Shown here piece after piece: positions 1 to 8,600 of a stretch of DNA of 15,892 nt; the first letter of the stretch is position 1; each line of letters starts with the position of its first letter. Source of the DNA: Pseudomonadota bacterium. Its GTDB lineage: Bacteria > Pseudomonadota > Alphaproteobacteria > Sphingomonadales > Sphingomonadaceae. Under the pieces are notes generated by a model. It was not told where the DNA came from, did no database searches, and saw nothing but the letters and a program-made list of their open reading frames with translations. The DNA lies in NCBI GenBank assembly GCA_023387085.1, contig JAEWIL010000124.1, positions 1-15,892 on the forward strand, in the 5' to 3' direction. A program made the position numbers and the translations under genes.

Positions 1-848
1 TGGCGACACTGAACGCCGCGGGCGGAATCGACGCGCTCGTCGCGCGGATCGCGGTGCCGCCGACGAACCATGAGGTTCGCAGTCGCCTGTTCGACAACAC
101 ACCCGCCGACGTCGCGCAGCGCGATGCCACTGGTTCGCCCGATGCGGCCGCGGTCGAGGGTCTCGCCAGCCCCTATGCGATCCGTCATTTGGCGGTCGAT
201 CATTGCCCCGCCGATGTCGGTCTGCCGACGGCACGCTGGCGCGGCAATGCCGACAGCTACACCGCCTTCTTTACCGAATGCTTCATCGACGAGATGGCCG
301 CGCACGGGGAATCGGATGCGCTGTCCTATCGCATGGCGATGCTCGGACAGTCGCCGCTGCTCGCACGCTGCCTGCTGACCGCGACCAGCCTTGCCGGCTG
401 GGAGGGCGGCCTGTCGGGCACCGCGCAGGGGCTCGCCTGCCATTCGATGCGCGGCAGCCATATCGCGCTCGTCGCAACCGCGCGGCCCAGCGAAAAGGGA
501 TTGCAGGTCGAACAGCTCGTCGCGGTCGTCGACGCCGGGCGGCTGGTGAATCCTGCGATCGCGCGCCAGCAGGTCGAAGGCGGGCTGATTTTCGGTCTCG
601 CCGCCGCTGTCGGCGCGACCACCGATTATAAAAGCGGGATCGCGACCGCGCGCAAGCTCGGCCAGTTGGGCCTGCCCCGGCTCGCGCAAAGCCCGCAGAT
701 ATTGATCGAGTTCGTCGACAGCGACCGCGACCCCGGCGGCCTCGGCGAGATCGGCGTACCCGTCGTCGCGCCCGCGATCGCCAACGCGATGTTCGCCGCC
801 ACCGGCCGCCGCATCCGCCGCCTGCCGCTCTCGGCCGAACCGGTGTGA
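1..848 (+). CDS. Molybdopterin-binding subunit of a xanthine dehydrogenase / isoquinoline 1-oxidoreductase-type enzyme (3' part only)
   Basis: The frame is open from position 3 and ends at TGA 846-848, giving the last 281 residues; the start lies left of the window. The fragment matches the C-terminal half of the large molybdenum cofactor subunit of the IorB/aldehyde-oxidase type. Fragment residues about 73-98 contain the family block with SYTAFFTECFIDEM. Residues about 174-202 hold VDAGRLVNPAIARQQVEGG and the following GLIFGL. GGLGEIGVPVVAPAIANA carries the glutamate (fragment residue 249) that acts as active-site base in this family. The fragment ends with AATGRRIRRLPL, as usual for these proteins. 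Such enzymes hydroxylate N-heterocycles or oxidise aldehydes and pass electrons to an Fe-S subunit, often on to cytochrome c. The substrate cannot be read from this fragment. The stop overlaps the hemH start by one base, so the two genes are probably co-transcribed. Confidence 0.9.
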   Translation, partial: ATLNAAGGIDALVARIAVPPTNHEVRSRLFDNTPADVAQRDATGSPDAAAVEGLASPYAIRHLAVDHCPADVGLPTARWRGNADSYTAFFTECFIDEMAAHGESDALSYRMAMLGQSPLLARCLLTATSLAGWEGGLSGTAQGLACHSMRGSHIALVATARPSEKGLQVEQLVAVVDAGRLVNPAIARQQVEGGLIFGLAAAVGATTDYKSGIATARKLGQLGLPRLAQSPQILIEFVDSDRDPGGLGEIGVPVVAPAIANAMFAATGRRIRRLPLSAEPV

Positions 849-1843
849 TGATGCGCCCCGACAATCATCCCGCAATTGCGGACGCCCGCATCGGCGTGCT
901 GCTCGTCAATCTCGGCACACCCGATGCGCCGACCGCATCGTCGGTGCGCCGCTATCTCGCCGAATTTCTGTCGGATCGCCGCGTCGTCGAAATCCCGGCG
1001 CTGCTTTGGCAGCCGATTCTTCGCGGCATCATCCTGACCATTCGGCCGAAAAAATCCGCCCATGCCTATGCCCAGGTCTGGACCGAAGACGGCTCGCCTC
1101 TCGCCGCCAACACCGTCCGGCAGACACGAGCCCTGCGCGCGGCACTCGGTGCGCCTGTCCGGGTTGCCTATGCCATGCGTTACGGCGAGCCGGCGATCGG
1201 ACCCGCGCTCGATGCCCTGATGGCCGAAGGCTGTCGCCGCATCCTCCTGGTACCGCTCTATCCGCAATATAGCGCCGCGACGACCGCAACCGTAGTCGAC
1301 GCGGCGAACGCCCATCTCGCGACCCTTCGCTGGCAACCGGCCCTGCGCGTCCTCCCGCCCTATCATGACGATGACGCCTACATCGCGGCGCTCACGTCGT
1401 CGTTGGAAAACGGTCTCGCCGCACTCGACTTTGTGCCCGACACGATTCTGGCCAGTTTTCACGGCATGCCCGAACGAACTTTGAAGCTCGGTGATCCCTA
1501 TCATTGCCAATGCCAGAAGACCGTGCGCCTGATCGGGGAAAGGCTTGGTCGCCCCGTCGAGATAGGGTTCCAGTCGCGCTTCGGCCGCGCCAAATGGCTC
1601 GAACCTGCAACAGATGCGGTACTGGCGCGACTGGGTAGCGAAGGCCGCAGCGTAGCGATCTTCGCTCCCGGATTTTCGGCCGATTGCCTCGAAACGCTGG
1701 AAGAGCTGGCGATCCGCGGCAGCGAGCAATTTGCAGACGCTGGCGGGAAGCAATTTGCCTACCTTCCATGCCTCAACGACAGTGCGCCGGGCATGGCAAT
1801 GCTCGAAACGCTCGTCCGGCGTGAACTGGCTGGATGGCTCTAG
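848..1843 (+). CDS. hemH: Ferrochelatase, inserts iron into protoporphyrin IX to make haem
   Basis: The 331-residue product has normal ferrochelatase length and is cytosolic or membrane-peripheral. It starts with GVLLVNLGTPDAP, has YAMRYGEPAI and ILLVPLYPQYSAATTA in the middle, and SFHGMPERTLKLGDPYHCQCQ with the metal-binding catalytic histidine (about His205). FAPGFSADCLETLEEL contains the conserved glutamate (about Glu282). The CxC pair after the histidine loop is seen; whether this protein binds an Fe-S cluster, as some bacterial ferrochelatases do, cannot be decided by eye. The ATG at 848 is chosen because it overlaps the upstream TGA (TGATG), a usual coupling arrangement. A second ATG follows directly at 851, and a GTG at 845 is also in frame. 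The gene ends with TAG, and no hairpin with a T-run is visible in the 123 bases behind it. Confidence 0.97.
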   Translation: MMRPDNHPAIADARIGVLLVNLGTPDAPTASSVRRYLAEFLSDRRVVEIPALLWQPILRGIILTIRPKKSAHAYAQVWTEDGSPLAANTVRQTRALRAALGAPVRVAYAMRYGEPAIGPALDALMAEGCRRILLVPLYPQYSAATTATVVDAANAHLATLRWQPALRVLPPYHDDDAYIAALTSSLENGLAALDFVPDTILASFHGMPERTLKLGDPYHCQCQKTVRLIGERLGRPVEIGFQSRFGRAKWLEPATDAVLARLGSEGRSVAIFAPGFSADCLETLEELAIRGSEQFADAGGKQFAYLPCLNDSAPGMAMLETLVRRELAGWL

Positions 1844-1966
1844 AGACCTGACCCTGACCTGCGCCCGATCGCGCCTCTGCTTACCTCCTGTTTAACTCCT
1901 TGGTTTAAAACTGACCGCCTGGCGGCGCCGGGTCTGGCCGGCATCCCGCGTTGCAAAGGGTGGGTC

Positions 1967-3592
1967 ATGAGTGATCTCAATCAGGCGGCTTTGCTGTCGG
2001 CTGGCTTTACCGCGATCTTTCTGTTCGTCGTCTTCCTGGCATGGCGCGCGCGTCGTCCGCAGGCCGAACCGGCCGCGCCGCAGGTACCGAAAGTGCCGCG
2101 TCAACCGAGCGAAGGCCGCATGCCCAGGCTGCAGCGCCGCACCGAACCGCAAATCGAGCCGGTCGACATCGCGCCGTCGCGCCTCGCCCGGATAAGCAAG
2201 GCTGCCGTCGAGGCCCCGATGGAGCCGCCCGAACCCTATGGCGATGGGCCGCTGCCTCCGATGTCCGCGGAACTCCTCGCCGAAACGCCGAAGACCCTAA
2301 TCTCCGACCTCCCGGCCGTGGAACCTCCAATCGATCCCGCGCCATCCGAACCGGCGCCATCCGGGCCGGCGATAGACGAGACGATCCTCGACGCGCTCGC
2401 GGTTCAGGCCGAGCGGCAGGCGCATCAGACCGATGCTCCCCTCGCCGACGGCGATCGCGTCCGGCTCGTGCCGCAGATTCCGCCGCGCGATGCGATTCTT
2501 CGCAAAAGCTGGATCGGCGGGCGTCCGCGCCTTCCCGCGACCATCGAATGGCCGCTGGTCGACGGACGCGAAGGCGATTTTCTGGCGCAGATCGCCTGCG
2601 ACACCCTGCCGCCCACGCTCTGGGACGGTTTGGGACCGCGCACCGGCTGGCTCGCCTTCTTCACCAATCCCGACAGCGGCGCCGCGACCGCGCTGCACCT
2701 TCCCATCGACGGTCCGCCGCGCGACGCACCGCGCCCTGTCGGACCGGCCTATTTTCATCCGCTTGGTCTCGATTCGATCGCACTGCGCGCACTCGCGGTC
2801 CAGGCCGTTCCCGAATGGCCGGTCGATGTCGTGGCCGGCCCCGCCGCCTTGCGCGGCGCTGAAGCGCCAGTGCCGGCCGACTACGATGTCGGCGATCCTG
2901 CCTTCCACCCATTCGACTGGGCGAGCATGCTGGCGATGGCGCAAATCATCGAAGACCGGATTTTGGCGTTGCCGAACGATGGCGTGGCTCCCGATGATGC
3001 GAACGACGAGCTGGCCGAGGCGATTGCCGACGCCGCCGAAGCCAACCGCGAAGCCGCCCAGCGCACCGCCGAAATTATCGCGATTATCCGCGAGAGCGCG
3101 GCCGCCGACACCGGCTTTTCGCCCACCGACGCGACGGCGGTCATGGCGGCGCTTCACGCGGTCCGCTGGACGCAAGTCGCCGCGCGCCCCGACCCCGAAA
3201 GCGGCGTCGACGAGGTCGAGACACTGGCGCTGCCCCTGACCCGTCGTCGTCCCGACGGCGATCTGTGGGTCGAAGCCTGGCGCCACCTGCTGTTCGATCA
3301 CGCAAAACATGCCTGGTGTGCCCACCCCGGAAGCCTGTCTGCGCCGGCGCGCGCCTTTTTCGAGCCCCTGTGGCAATCGATGGCGGCCGAGGGAATAGCA
3401 TCGATGGGCCAGTTCCCGTCCCTGTACACGGCTGGGTTTGACGTGGAGCGAGACCTCGTGCTGCTCGAACTGCCGCCGAGCAAGTTGCTCGGCCTCGCGC
3501 GACGCGATGGCGGCTCTATCGTCTTCGCGATCCGCAAAGCCGATTTTGCCGCGGGCGACTTTGCGAAGATCCGCGTGCTCGCCGGCAACTGA
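1967..3592 (+). CDS. Membrane-anchored DUF1963 (YwqG-like) protein of unknown function
   Basis: This 541-residue protein has a short N-terminus, one hydrophobic helix at about residues 11-26 (AGFTAIFLFVVFLAW) and then Arg-rich residues. The simplest topology is one inner-membrane anchor with the bulk in the cytoplasm (positive-inside rule). Residues about 30-160 form a Pro/Ala/Glu-rich linker without obvious fold. From about residue 165 the sequence looks like DUF1963: SWIGGRPRLP (W182), IEWPL, DFLAQIACDTLP, GWLAFFTNP, and near the end MGQFPSLYTAGFDVERDLVLLELPPS. DUF1963/YwqG has no established biochemical role that I can name. An AAAGGG stretch at 1955-1960 precedes the ATG by six bases and supports this start. 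The gene stands alone: 123 bases separate it from hemH and 108 from phaB. Family assignment is from motif memory, so moderately sure. Confidence 0.75.
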   Translation: MSDLNQAALLSAGFTAIFLFVVFLAWRARRPQAEPAAPQVPKVPRQPSEGRMPRLQRRTEPQIEPVDIAPSRLARISKAAVEAPMEPPEPYGDGPLPPMSAELLAETPKTLISDLPAVEPPIDPAPSEPAPSGPAIDETILDALAVQAERQAHQTDAPLADGDRVRLVPQIPPRDAILRKSWIGGRPRLPATIEWPLVDGREGDFLAQIACDTLPPTLWDGLGPRTGWLAFFTNPDSGAATALHLPIDGPPRDAPRPVGPAYFHPLGLDSIALRALAVQAVPEWPVDVVAGPAALRGAEAPVPADYDVGDPAFHPFDWASMLAMAQIIEDRILALPNDGVAPDDANDELAEAIADAAEANREAAQRTAEIIAIIRESAAADTGFSPTDATAVMAALHAVRWTQVAARPDPESGVDEVETLALPLTRRRPDGDLWVEAWRHLLFDHAKHAWCAHPGSLSAPARAFFEPLWQSMAAEGIASMGQFPSLYTAGFDVERDLVLLELPPSKLLGLARRDGGSIVFAIRKADFAAGDFAKIRVLAGN

Positions 3593-3605
3593 TTGCTTAT
3601 CGAAG

Positions 3606-3611
3606 TATAAT
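3606..3611 (+). promoter_or_regulatory. Possible -10 element (TATAAT) upstream of phaB
   Basis: A perfect TATAAT lies in the 108-base gap between the DUF1963 gene and phaB, in an otherwise GC-rich context. No good -35 hexamer is seen 16-18 bases upstream. If used, it would give a phaB leader of roughly 80 bases. Weak support on sequence alone. Confidence 0.3.
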
Positions 3612-3621
3612 CGCTTGCCAA

Positions 3622-3637
3622 TTGACGTTCCGGTCAA
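3622..3637. promoter_or_regulatory. Small dyad TTGAC-N6-GTCAA before phaB, possible operator or hairpin
   Basis: Five perfectly complementary bases flank a six-base centre (GTTCCG), just downstream of the possible -10 element. The place would suit a repressor site or a minor leader hairpin. A 5-bp dyad can occur by chance, so this is only a candidate. Confidence 0.25.
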
Positions 3638-3700
3638 CTTGCGAGGCGCCGGAGCGCACCGTAAGCAAAGGGAAGGACCGCTTTTGGGAGAGCAACGGAA

Positions 3701-4423
3701 ATGGGACGTATCGCAGTCGTCACGGGTGGCATTCGCGGCATCGGCGAGGCGATCAGCCTAGCGCTGCAGGACGCGGGGGCGACGGTCATCGCCAACTATG
3801 CCGGCAACGACGAAAAGGCGCGCGAATTTACCGAGCGTACCGGCATCAAGGCTTATAAATGGGACGTCGGCGACCATCAGATGTGCCTCGATAGTTGCGC
3901 TCGAATCGCCGAGGAAGTCGGGCCCATCGACATCGTGGTCAACAATGCCGGGATTACCCGCGACGGCACGCTCGCCCGCATGAGCTACGATGACTGGCAC
4001 GATGTAATGCGCGTCAACCTCGGCGGCTGCTTCAACATGGCCAAGGCGACATTCGGCGGAATGGTCGAGCGCGGCTGGGGCCGCATCGTCAATATCGGGT
4101 CGATCAACGGCCAGGCTGGCCAATATGGCCAGGTCAATTATGCTGCCGCCAAGTCCGGCATCCACGGCTTCACCAAGGCGCTCGCGCAGGAAGGTGCGAA
4201 GAAGGGCGTCACGGTGAACGCGATCGCGCCCGGCTATATCGACACCGACATGGTTGCCGCGGTGCCTGCACCGGTGCTCGAAAAGATCGTTGCGAAGATT
4301 CCCGTCGGGCGACTCGGCCAGGCCGAGGAAATTGCGCGCGGCGTCGCCTTCCTGTGCAGCGAGGATGCGGGGTTCGTCACGGGATCGACGATGTCGATCA
4401 ACGGCGGGCAGCACATGTATTGA
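3701..4423 (+). CDS. phaB: Acetoacetyl-CoA reductase (short-chain dehydrogenase, PHB synthesis)
   Basis: The 240-residue protein is a classical short-chain dehydrogenase. It has the nucleotide-binding TGGIRGIG at residues 8-15, NNAG at 81-84, catalytic Ser134 and the Tyr147-x3-Lys151 pair. The stretch ERGWGRIVNIGSINGQAGQYGQVNYAAAKSG is typical of PhaB rather than of FabG, because of NGQ-GQ-GQ-NY. PhaB reduces acetoacetyl-CoA to (R)-3-hydroxybutyryl-CoA with NADPH in the cytoplasm, supplying the monomer of polyhydroxybutyrate. FabG (3-oxoacyl-ACP reductase) is the main alternative. A GGGAGAG at 3686-3692 lies eight bases before the ATG and fixes the start. No thiolase (phaA) or synthase (phaC) is in the window. 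The ribbon-helix-helix gene begins 18 bases after the stop and is probably in the same transcript. Confidence 0.92.
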   Translation: MGRIAVVTGGIRGIGEAISLALQDAGATVIANYAGNDEKAREFTERTGIKAYKWDVGDHQMCLDSCARIAEEVGPIDIVVNNAGITRDGTLARMSYDDWHDVMRVNLGGCFNMAKATFGGMVERGWGRIVNIGSINGQAGQYGQVNYAAAKSGIHGFTKALAQEGAKKGVTVNAIAPGYIDTDMVAAVPAPVLEKIVAKIPVGRLGQAEEIARGVAFLCSEDAGFVTGSTMSINGGQHMY

Positions 4424-4441
4424 CGGTGGCGGAGCCGACCG

Positions 4442-4678
4442 TTGAGCGTACCGCTTCATCCCCCGGTTAAACGCTCGGTAACAATTGCCGGACACCCGAC
4501 GTCGATCAGTCTCGAACCGATGTTCTGGGACGCGCTCGAAGCCGAGGCGGCGTTGCAAAACCTGCCCGTCAACGCCCTCGTTGCGCGGATCGATGTCGAC
4601 CGAATGGAGGCCGACGATCCGCCGAACCTGACCTCGGCGATCCGGCAATGGCTGTGGCGGAGCCGGGTTTCCGGCTAG
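4442..4678 (+). CDS. Small ribbon-helix-helix domain protein (RHH_4-like)
   Basis: This is a 78-residue protein. VKRSVTIAGHPTSISLEPMFWDALEAEA, followed by a second helix (LPVNALVARIDVDR) and NLTSAIRQWLW, fits the ribbon-helix-helix family RHH_4, common as short uncharacterised genes in alphaproteobacteria. A beta strand (RSVTIAG, TSISLE) would contact DNA in a dimer. The start is TTG at 4442: GGAG at 4431-4434 lies seven bases upstream, no ATG or GTG is available in this frame after the phaB stop, and the next in-frame ATG is inside the domain (residue 27). Its frame is the same as phaB, separated by the phaB TGA and six codons. It could regulate its own operon or another target; the target is unknown. 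Its stop overlaps that of the opposite gene. Confidence 0.82.
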   Translation: MSVPLHPPVKRSVTIAGHPTSISLEPMFWDALEAEAALQNLPVNALVARIDVDRMEADDPPNLTSAIRQWLWRSRVSG

Positions 4679-5532
4679 ATTGCGGCGTGAACCGCATGCC
4701 CGAAGGCCGCACCCTTGTCGGGCGCGTGATGGAGGAACAGCGATGGTTCGATCAGTTCGAGTTCCATGATGTGGAGCTTACCCGTAGCATCGCCGACCAT
4801 GTCAACGCGCGCGTAGACAGGCGTGGTCGGCGCCGCCGTGAGCGCAGCGGCCGCGAGCGCGAGCGCGTCTTCGCCCGGTTGCCACGCCTCTTCGCGCCCG
4901 CCGAATTGCTCCTGCACGCGAAAATCCCCTGAGGCGGGGCGTTTTACGATCGCATGGCTGAACCGGCCGCCGAAGAAGAAAAGCGAATATTCGCCCGCGG
5001 TCAGAATGCCCCGCATCATGGGCTGCACAAGGCGACGCCGGCCGTGCGCGTCGTCGGGAACCGGCACGCCGGGGGCGATGAGGTGCGTGCCATCGGCGCC
5101 GCCCGAGATCGCGGGCTTGACCACGACCTCGACGGCACCCAGCGCGGTGCGGGCTTCGGCAAGGGTCGCGCCGTCGAGCGCCGCGACCTCGACCGTCGGC
5201 ACGACGGCGACACCGGTCCGCCCCAGTTCCGCCAGATAGGCCTTGTCGCTGTTCCAGCGGAGCAGCTCCACCGGATTGACGACGGGCAATCGCTCGGCCT
5301 CGAGCCGGTCGAGCAGCGCATACCAGGTGCCGACGTCACGCTGATAGCCCCAAGCGAAAAGTGGCAGGATCAGATCATAGCCCGACAGATCGCCGGGATC
5401 GCTCCACACCCGCTGTTCCACGACCAGCCCTGCCGCCGTGAGTGCCGCCGCCTTTCGCGCAAAGGCAGGCTGCCATTTTTCGTAATAATCGGGCGCCGGA
5501 ACGAGGATGGCGACGCGCGGCTGGAACGGCAT
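4675..5532 (-). CDS. ATP-grasp domain ligase (RimK/glutathione-synthetase-like), substrate unknown
   Basis: The 285-residue protein begins RVAILVPAPDYYEKW and has an ATP-grasp layout. NSDKAYLAELG contains Lys97 of the N-terminal lobe, VEVVVKPAISGGADGTH holds Lys139 and the glycine-rich loop, GEYSLFFFGG holds Glu181, and YARVDMV with MELELIEPSLFL holds the metal-binding acidic residues (Asp244, Glu257-Glu262). ATP-grasp enzymes of the COG0189 type join a carboxylate to an amine or thiol through an acyl phosphate; the substrate here is not known. A longer in-frame start at 5631 would translate through the palindromic repeat and adds residues without domain character, so the ATG at 5530-5532 is preferred. 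The ribosome binding site before it is weak. The gene lies 111 bases behind the glutamate dehydrogenase gene on the same strand; a link to glutamate metabolism is only a guess. Confidence 0.85.
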   Translation of the reverse strand: MPFQPRVAILVPAPDYYEKWQPAFARKAAALTAAGLVVEQRVWSDPGDLSGYDLILPLFAWGYQRDVGTWYALLDRLEAERLPVVNPVELLRWNSDKAYLAELGRTGVAVVPTVEVAALDGATLAEARTALGAVEVVVKPAISGGADGTHLIAPGVPVPDDAHGRRRLVQPMMRGILTAGEYSLFFFGGRFSHAIVKRPASGDFRVQEQFGGREEAWQPGEDALALAAAALTAAPTTPVYARVDMVGDATGKLHIMELELIEPSLFLHHAPDKGAAFGHAVHAAI

Positions 5533-5553
5533 AAAGAGGCTATCCTTTTGACC

Positions 5554-5636
5554 CGTCATTGCGGGCGGGGCGAAGCAACCCAGGGCGGCTGACGCACACT
5601 CCGGGTTGCCGCGCGGTTTCGCCGCTCGCAATGACG
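5554..5636. repeat. Imperfect palindromic intergenic repeat (CGTCATTGCG type)
   Basis: The outer ten bases CGTCATTGCG (5554-5563) and CGCAATGACG (5627-5636) are perfectly complementary. An inner pair GCAACCC (5575-5581) and GGGTTGC (5603-5609) is also perfect, and the arms between are GC-rich and partly matched. The central loop is about 21 bases. The arms resemble the dispersed repeat with consensus near CGTCATTGCGAGC...GAAGCAA, which I know from many bacterial genomes including sphingomonads. It fills most of the gap between two leftward genes and would form a long hairpin in their shared transcript. Confidence 0.8.
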
Positions 5637-5643
5637 ATGGTGA

Positions 5644-8600
5644 TTACCGTCCGAGCAGACCCCGGGCCTGCCCCGCGATGTGCGACAACATCGCGCCGTT
5701 GGGGTTGGGGATCGTCCGCGCGCGGTCGACCGTCGCCCTGAACTGTGCAACGCGCGGCGCATTGTCCGCGAGCCACTTCGTCACCGCCGCGTCGAGATTG
5801 CCCTTCGGCAAGCCGGCGAGGAAGGTCAGCCGCATCTGCTGGAAATCGCGCGCGAGGCTGTTGACGAGCAGGCGCTCCCACGGATCGGCAGGGCTCATAT
5901 GCGCTGCCAGCGTTTGCGCCCAGTCGAGCCCCAGCGCTTCGCCGAGATGGGTGAAAGCGTTCGTCACCGCCAGCTCGTCGTCGCCGCGCCGCGCCGCAAG
6001 ATCGACGATGCCGATCGCCCCGTCGGTCTTGAACAGCCGCACCACCGAGGTGGCCAGCACCTCGGGCGCCCCGGCATCGAGCAGTTGCTGCGCAAGCATG
6101 TCCCACTGATGGCGAACCGACGTGCTGAGCAACTGGTCGACGGTCGCGGTCAGGCGATCGACGCCGGGTTCGAGCCGCGCGACGATCGATCCGGGCTGCG
6201 ACAGCGCCGGGCTGACGCGCAGCAGATCGGCCATCTGCGACGTCGCCGCCGATGCGGCCTGGCTGAACAGCGACAGGCGGATCGACTCGTCGATCTTCGC
6301 GGTGTCGAGCGCCGACCAGATCGCCTTCATGTCGAGCAGCCGCTCGACCGCGACAAAGGCGGCGGCGACCTCCGCGAGCGAGCAGCCCTCTTCCTCCACC
6401 AGTTCGAACGGATGGACGATGCCCATGCGATTGACGATGCGGTTGGCAAGCTTGGTCGCGATGATCTCCCGGCGCAGCTGATGTTCGGCGATCGCACCCG
6501 CGACATCGCGCTGCATCTCGGTCGGGAAAGCCGCAGCAAGGTCGCTCGCCAGCGCCGGATCGTCAGGCAGATCGCTATTCTCGATCGCTTCCTGTAGCGC
6601 GAGCTTGGCGGTCGCGAGCAGCACCGCGAGTTCGGGCCGCGTCAATCCGCGGCCTTCCTGCGCGCGACGCAGCAGCTCGTCGTTCGCGGCGAGCCCTTCG
6701 ACCTTGCGGTCGAGCCGGCCCGATGCCTCGAACGTCTCCATGATCCGCACCAGCGACGGCACCGCCGCCGAACCGCCCTTTTCGGCGATCGACAGCGCGA
6801 GCGCCTGGAGACGGTTGTCCTCGAGCACCAGCGCCGCAACATCGTCGGTCATGCGGACGAGCAGCGCGTCGCGGTCTTCCTGCGACAGACGTCCCTCGGC
6901 CATCTCGCGATTGAGCGCAATCTTGATGTTGACCTCGTTATCCGAGCAGTCGACGCCGGCGCTGTTGTCGACGAAGTCGGCGTTGATCCGCCCGCCCTTC
7001 GCCGAAAAGGCGATGCGCGCCGCCTGGGTAACGCCCAGGTTCGCGCCCTCGCCCACCGCGCGGACCCGCAGATCCTCGGCATCGACGCGCAGCGCGTCGT
7101 TGGCGGGATCGCCAACCTCGGCGTTGTTCTGGCTTGCCGCCTTCACATAGGTGCCGATGCCGCCAAACCACAGCAGGTCGACCGGCGCCTTGAGGATCGT
7201 CGAGATGAGCGCGCCGGGCTCAATCTCCGCCTGCGACAGGCCAAGCACCGCCTGAACCTGGGGAGAAAGCGGGATGCTCTTCTGGCTGCGCGGGAAAACC
7301 CCGCCGCCCTTGGAGATCAGCTTTTTGTCATAATCGTCCCAGCTCGACCGCGGCAGTTTGAACATGCGGTCGCGTTCCTTCCAGCTCTTCGCCGGATCGG
7401 GGTCGGGATCAAGGAAGATATGGCGGTGGTCGAACGCCGCGACGAGCCGCAGCGACTTCGACAGCAGCATCCCATTGCCGAACACATCGCCCGACATGTC
7501 CCCGCAACCGACGACCTGGATCGGGTCGGTCTGTACGTCGATGCCCATCTCGGCGAAGTGGCGCTGGACCGACATCCACGCGCCCTTGGCGGTGATGCCC
7601 ATCGCCTTGTGGTCATAGCCCTTCGACCCGCCGCTCGCGAATGCGTCGCCGAGCCAGAAATCGCGCTCCATCGCGAGCGCGTTGGCGACGTCGGAAAAGG
7701 TTGCGGTGCCCTTGTCGGCGGCGACGACGAAATAGGGGTCGTCGCCGTCGCGGATCACGACATTCTTAGGATGCACGACCTTGCCGCCGACAAGGTTATC
7801 GGTGACCGACAACAGCGTACGGATGAAGATGCGATAGCATTCGGTGCCCTCGGCGAACCAGGCGTCGCGGTCCTCGGCCGGGCTCGGCAGCGCCTTGGGA
7901 TAGAAGCCGCCCTTCGCACCTGTCGGCACGATCACCGCGTTCTTCACGCGCTGCGCCTTCATCAGCCCGAGAATCTCGGTGCGGAAGTCGTCGCGGCGAT
8001 CGGACCAGCGCAGCCCGCCGCGCGCGACGGGGCCGGCGCGCAAATGGACACCCTCGACGCGCGGGCTATAAACCCAGATCTCACGCCACGGGAGCGGCTT
8101 GGGAAGACCGGGAACCTCGCTCGAATCGATCTTGAACGCCAGCGCCTCGGCAGCAGCGGGCGCGAAAGCGTTCGTCCGCAACGTCGCGCCGATGACGGCG
8201 TGGAACAGGCGCAGGATCCGGTCGTCGTCGATCGACTTGATGTCGGCGAAGCCCGCGCGAATTTCCGTGTCCAGCGCTTCGGCGCGCGCGGCGTCTTTCG
8301 CCTGCGGATCGTGAAGCGCGCGGAAGCGCTCGATCAGCGCCGCGGTCAGCTTCGGCGCGTGGCGCAGCGCCGCGACCACCGTGTCCATGCCATAGCTCGA
8401 TCCGCCCTGGCGAATATAACGGAACCAGGCCCGCAACCACACGATCGCCTGCGGCGCCGTCTGCGTGACAAGAACGAGCTGATTGAAAGCGTCATTCTCG
8501 GCTTTCCCGTCGAGCACCGCGGCGATCGCATTTTCGATCGTCTCGACGTGCGGCAGCAGGGCCGTCTCGTCGACATTGGCCGGCAGCCGAAGCGAGAAAT

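Noticed and set aside
626..1753. 375-codon minus-strand frame opposite hemH
   Set aside because: hemH motifs on the plus strand are unmistakable; the antisense product shows no recognisable family.
1892..1908. Two TTAA strings upstream of the DUF1963 gene as a full CtrA site
   Set aside because: The spacing is nine bases, not the seven expected for the CtrA consensus, and the flanks do not match.
2297..3637. 446-codon minus-strand frame opposite the DUF1963 gene
   Set aside because: Composition is typical of a complementary shadow, and the plus-strand frame has a ribosome binding site, membrane helix and domain motifs.
5533..5631. Longer start for the ATP-grasp protein at 5631
   Set aside because: The extra 33 residues would be encoded by the palindromic repeat and show no conserved character; the domain begins right after the ATG at 5532.
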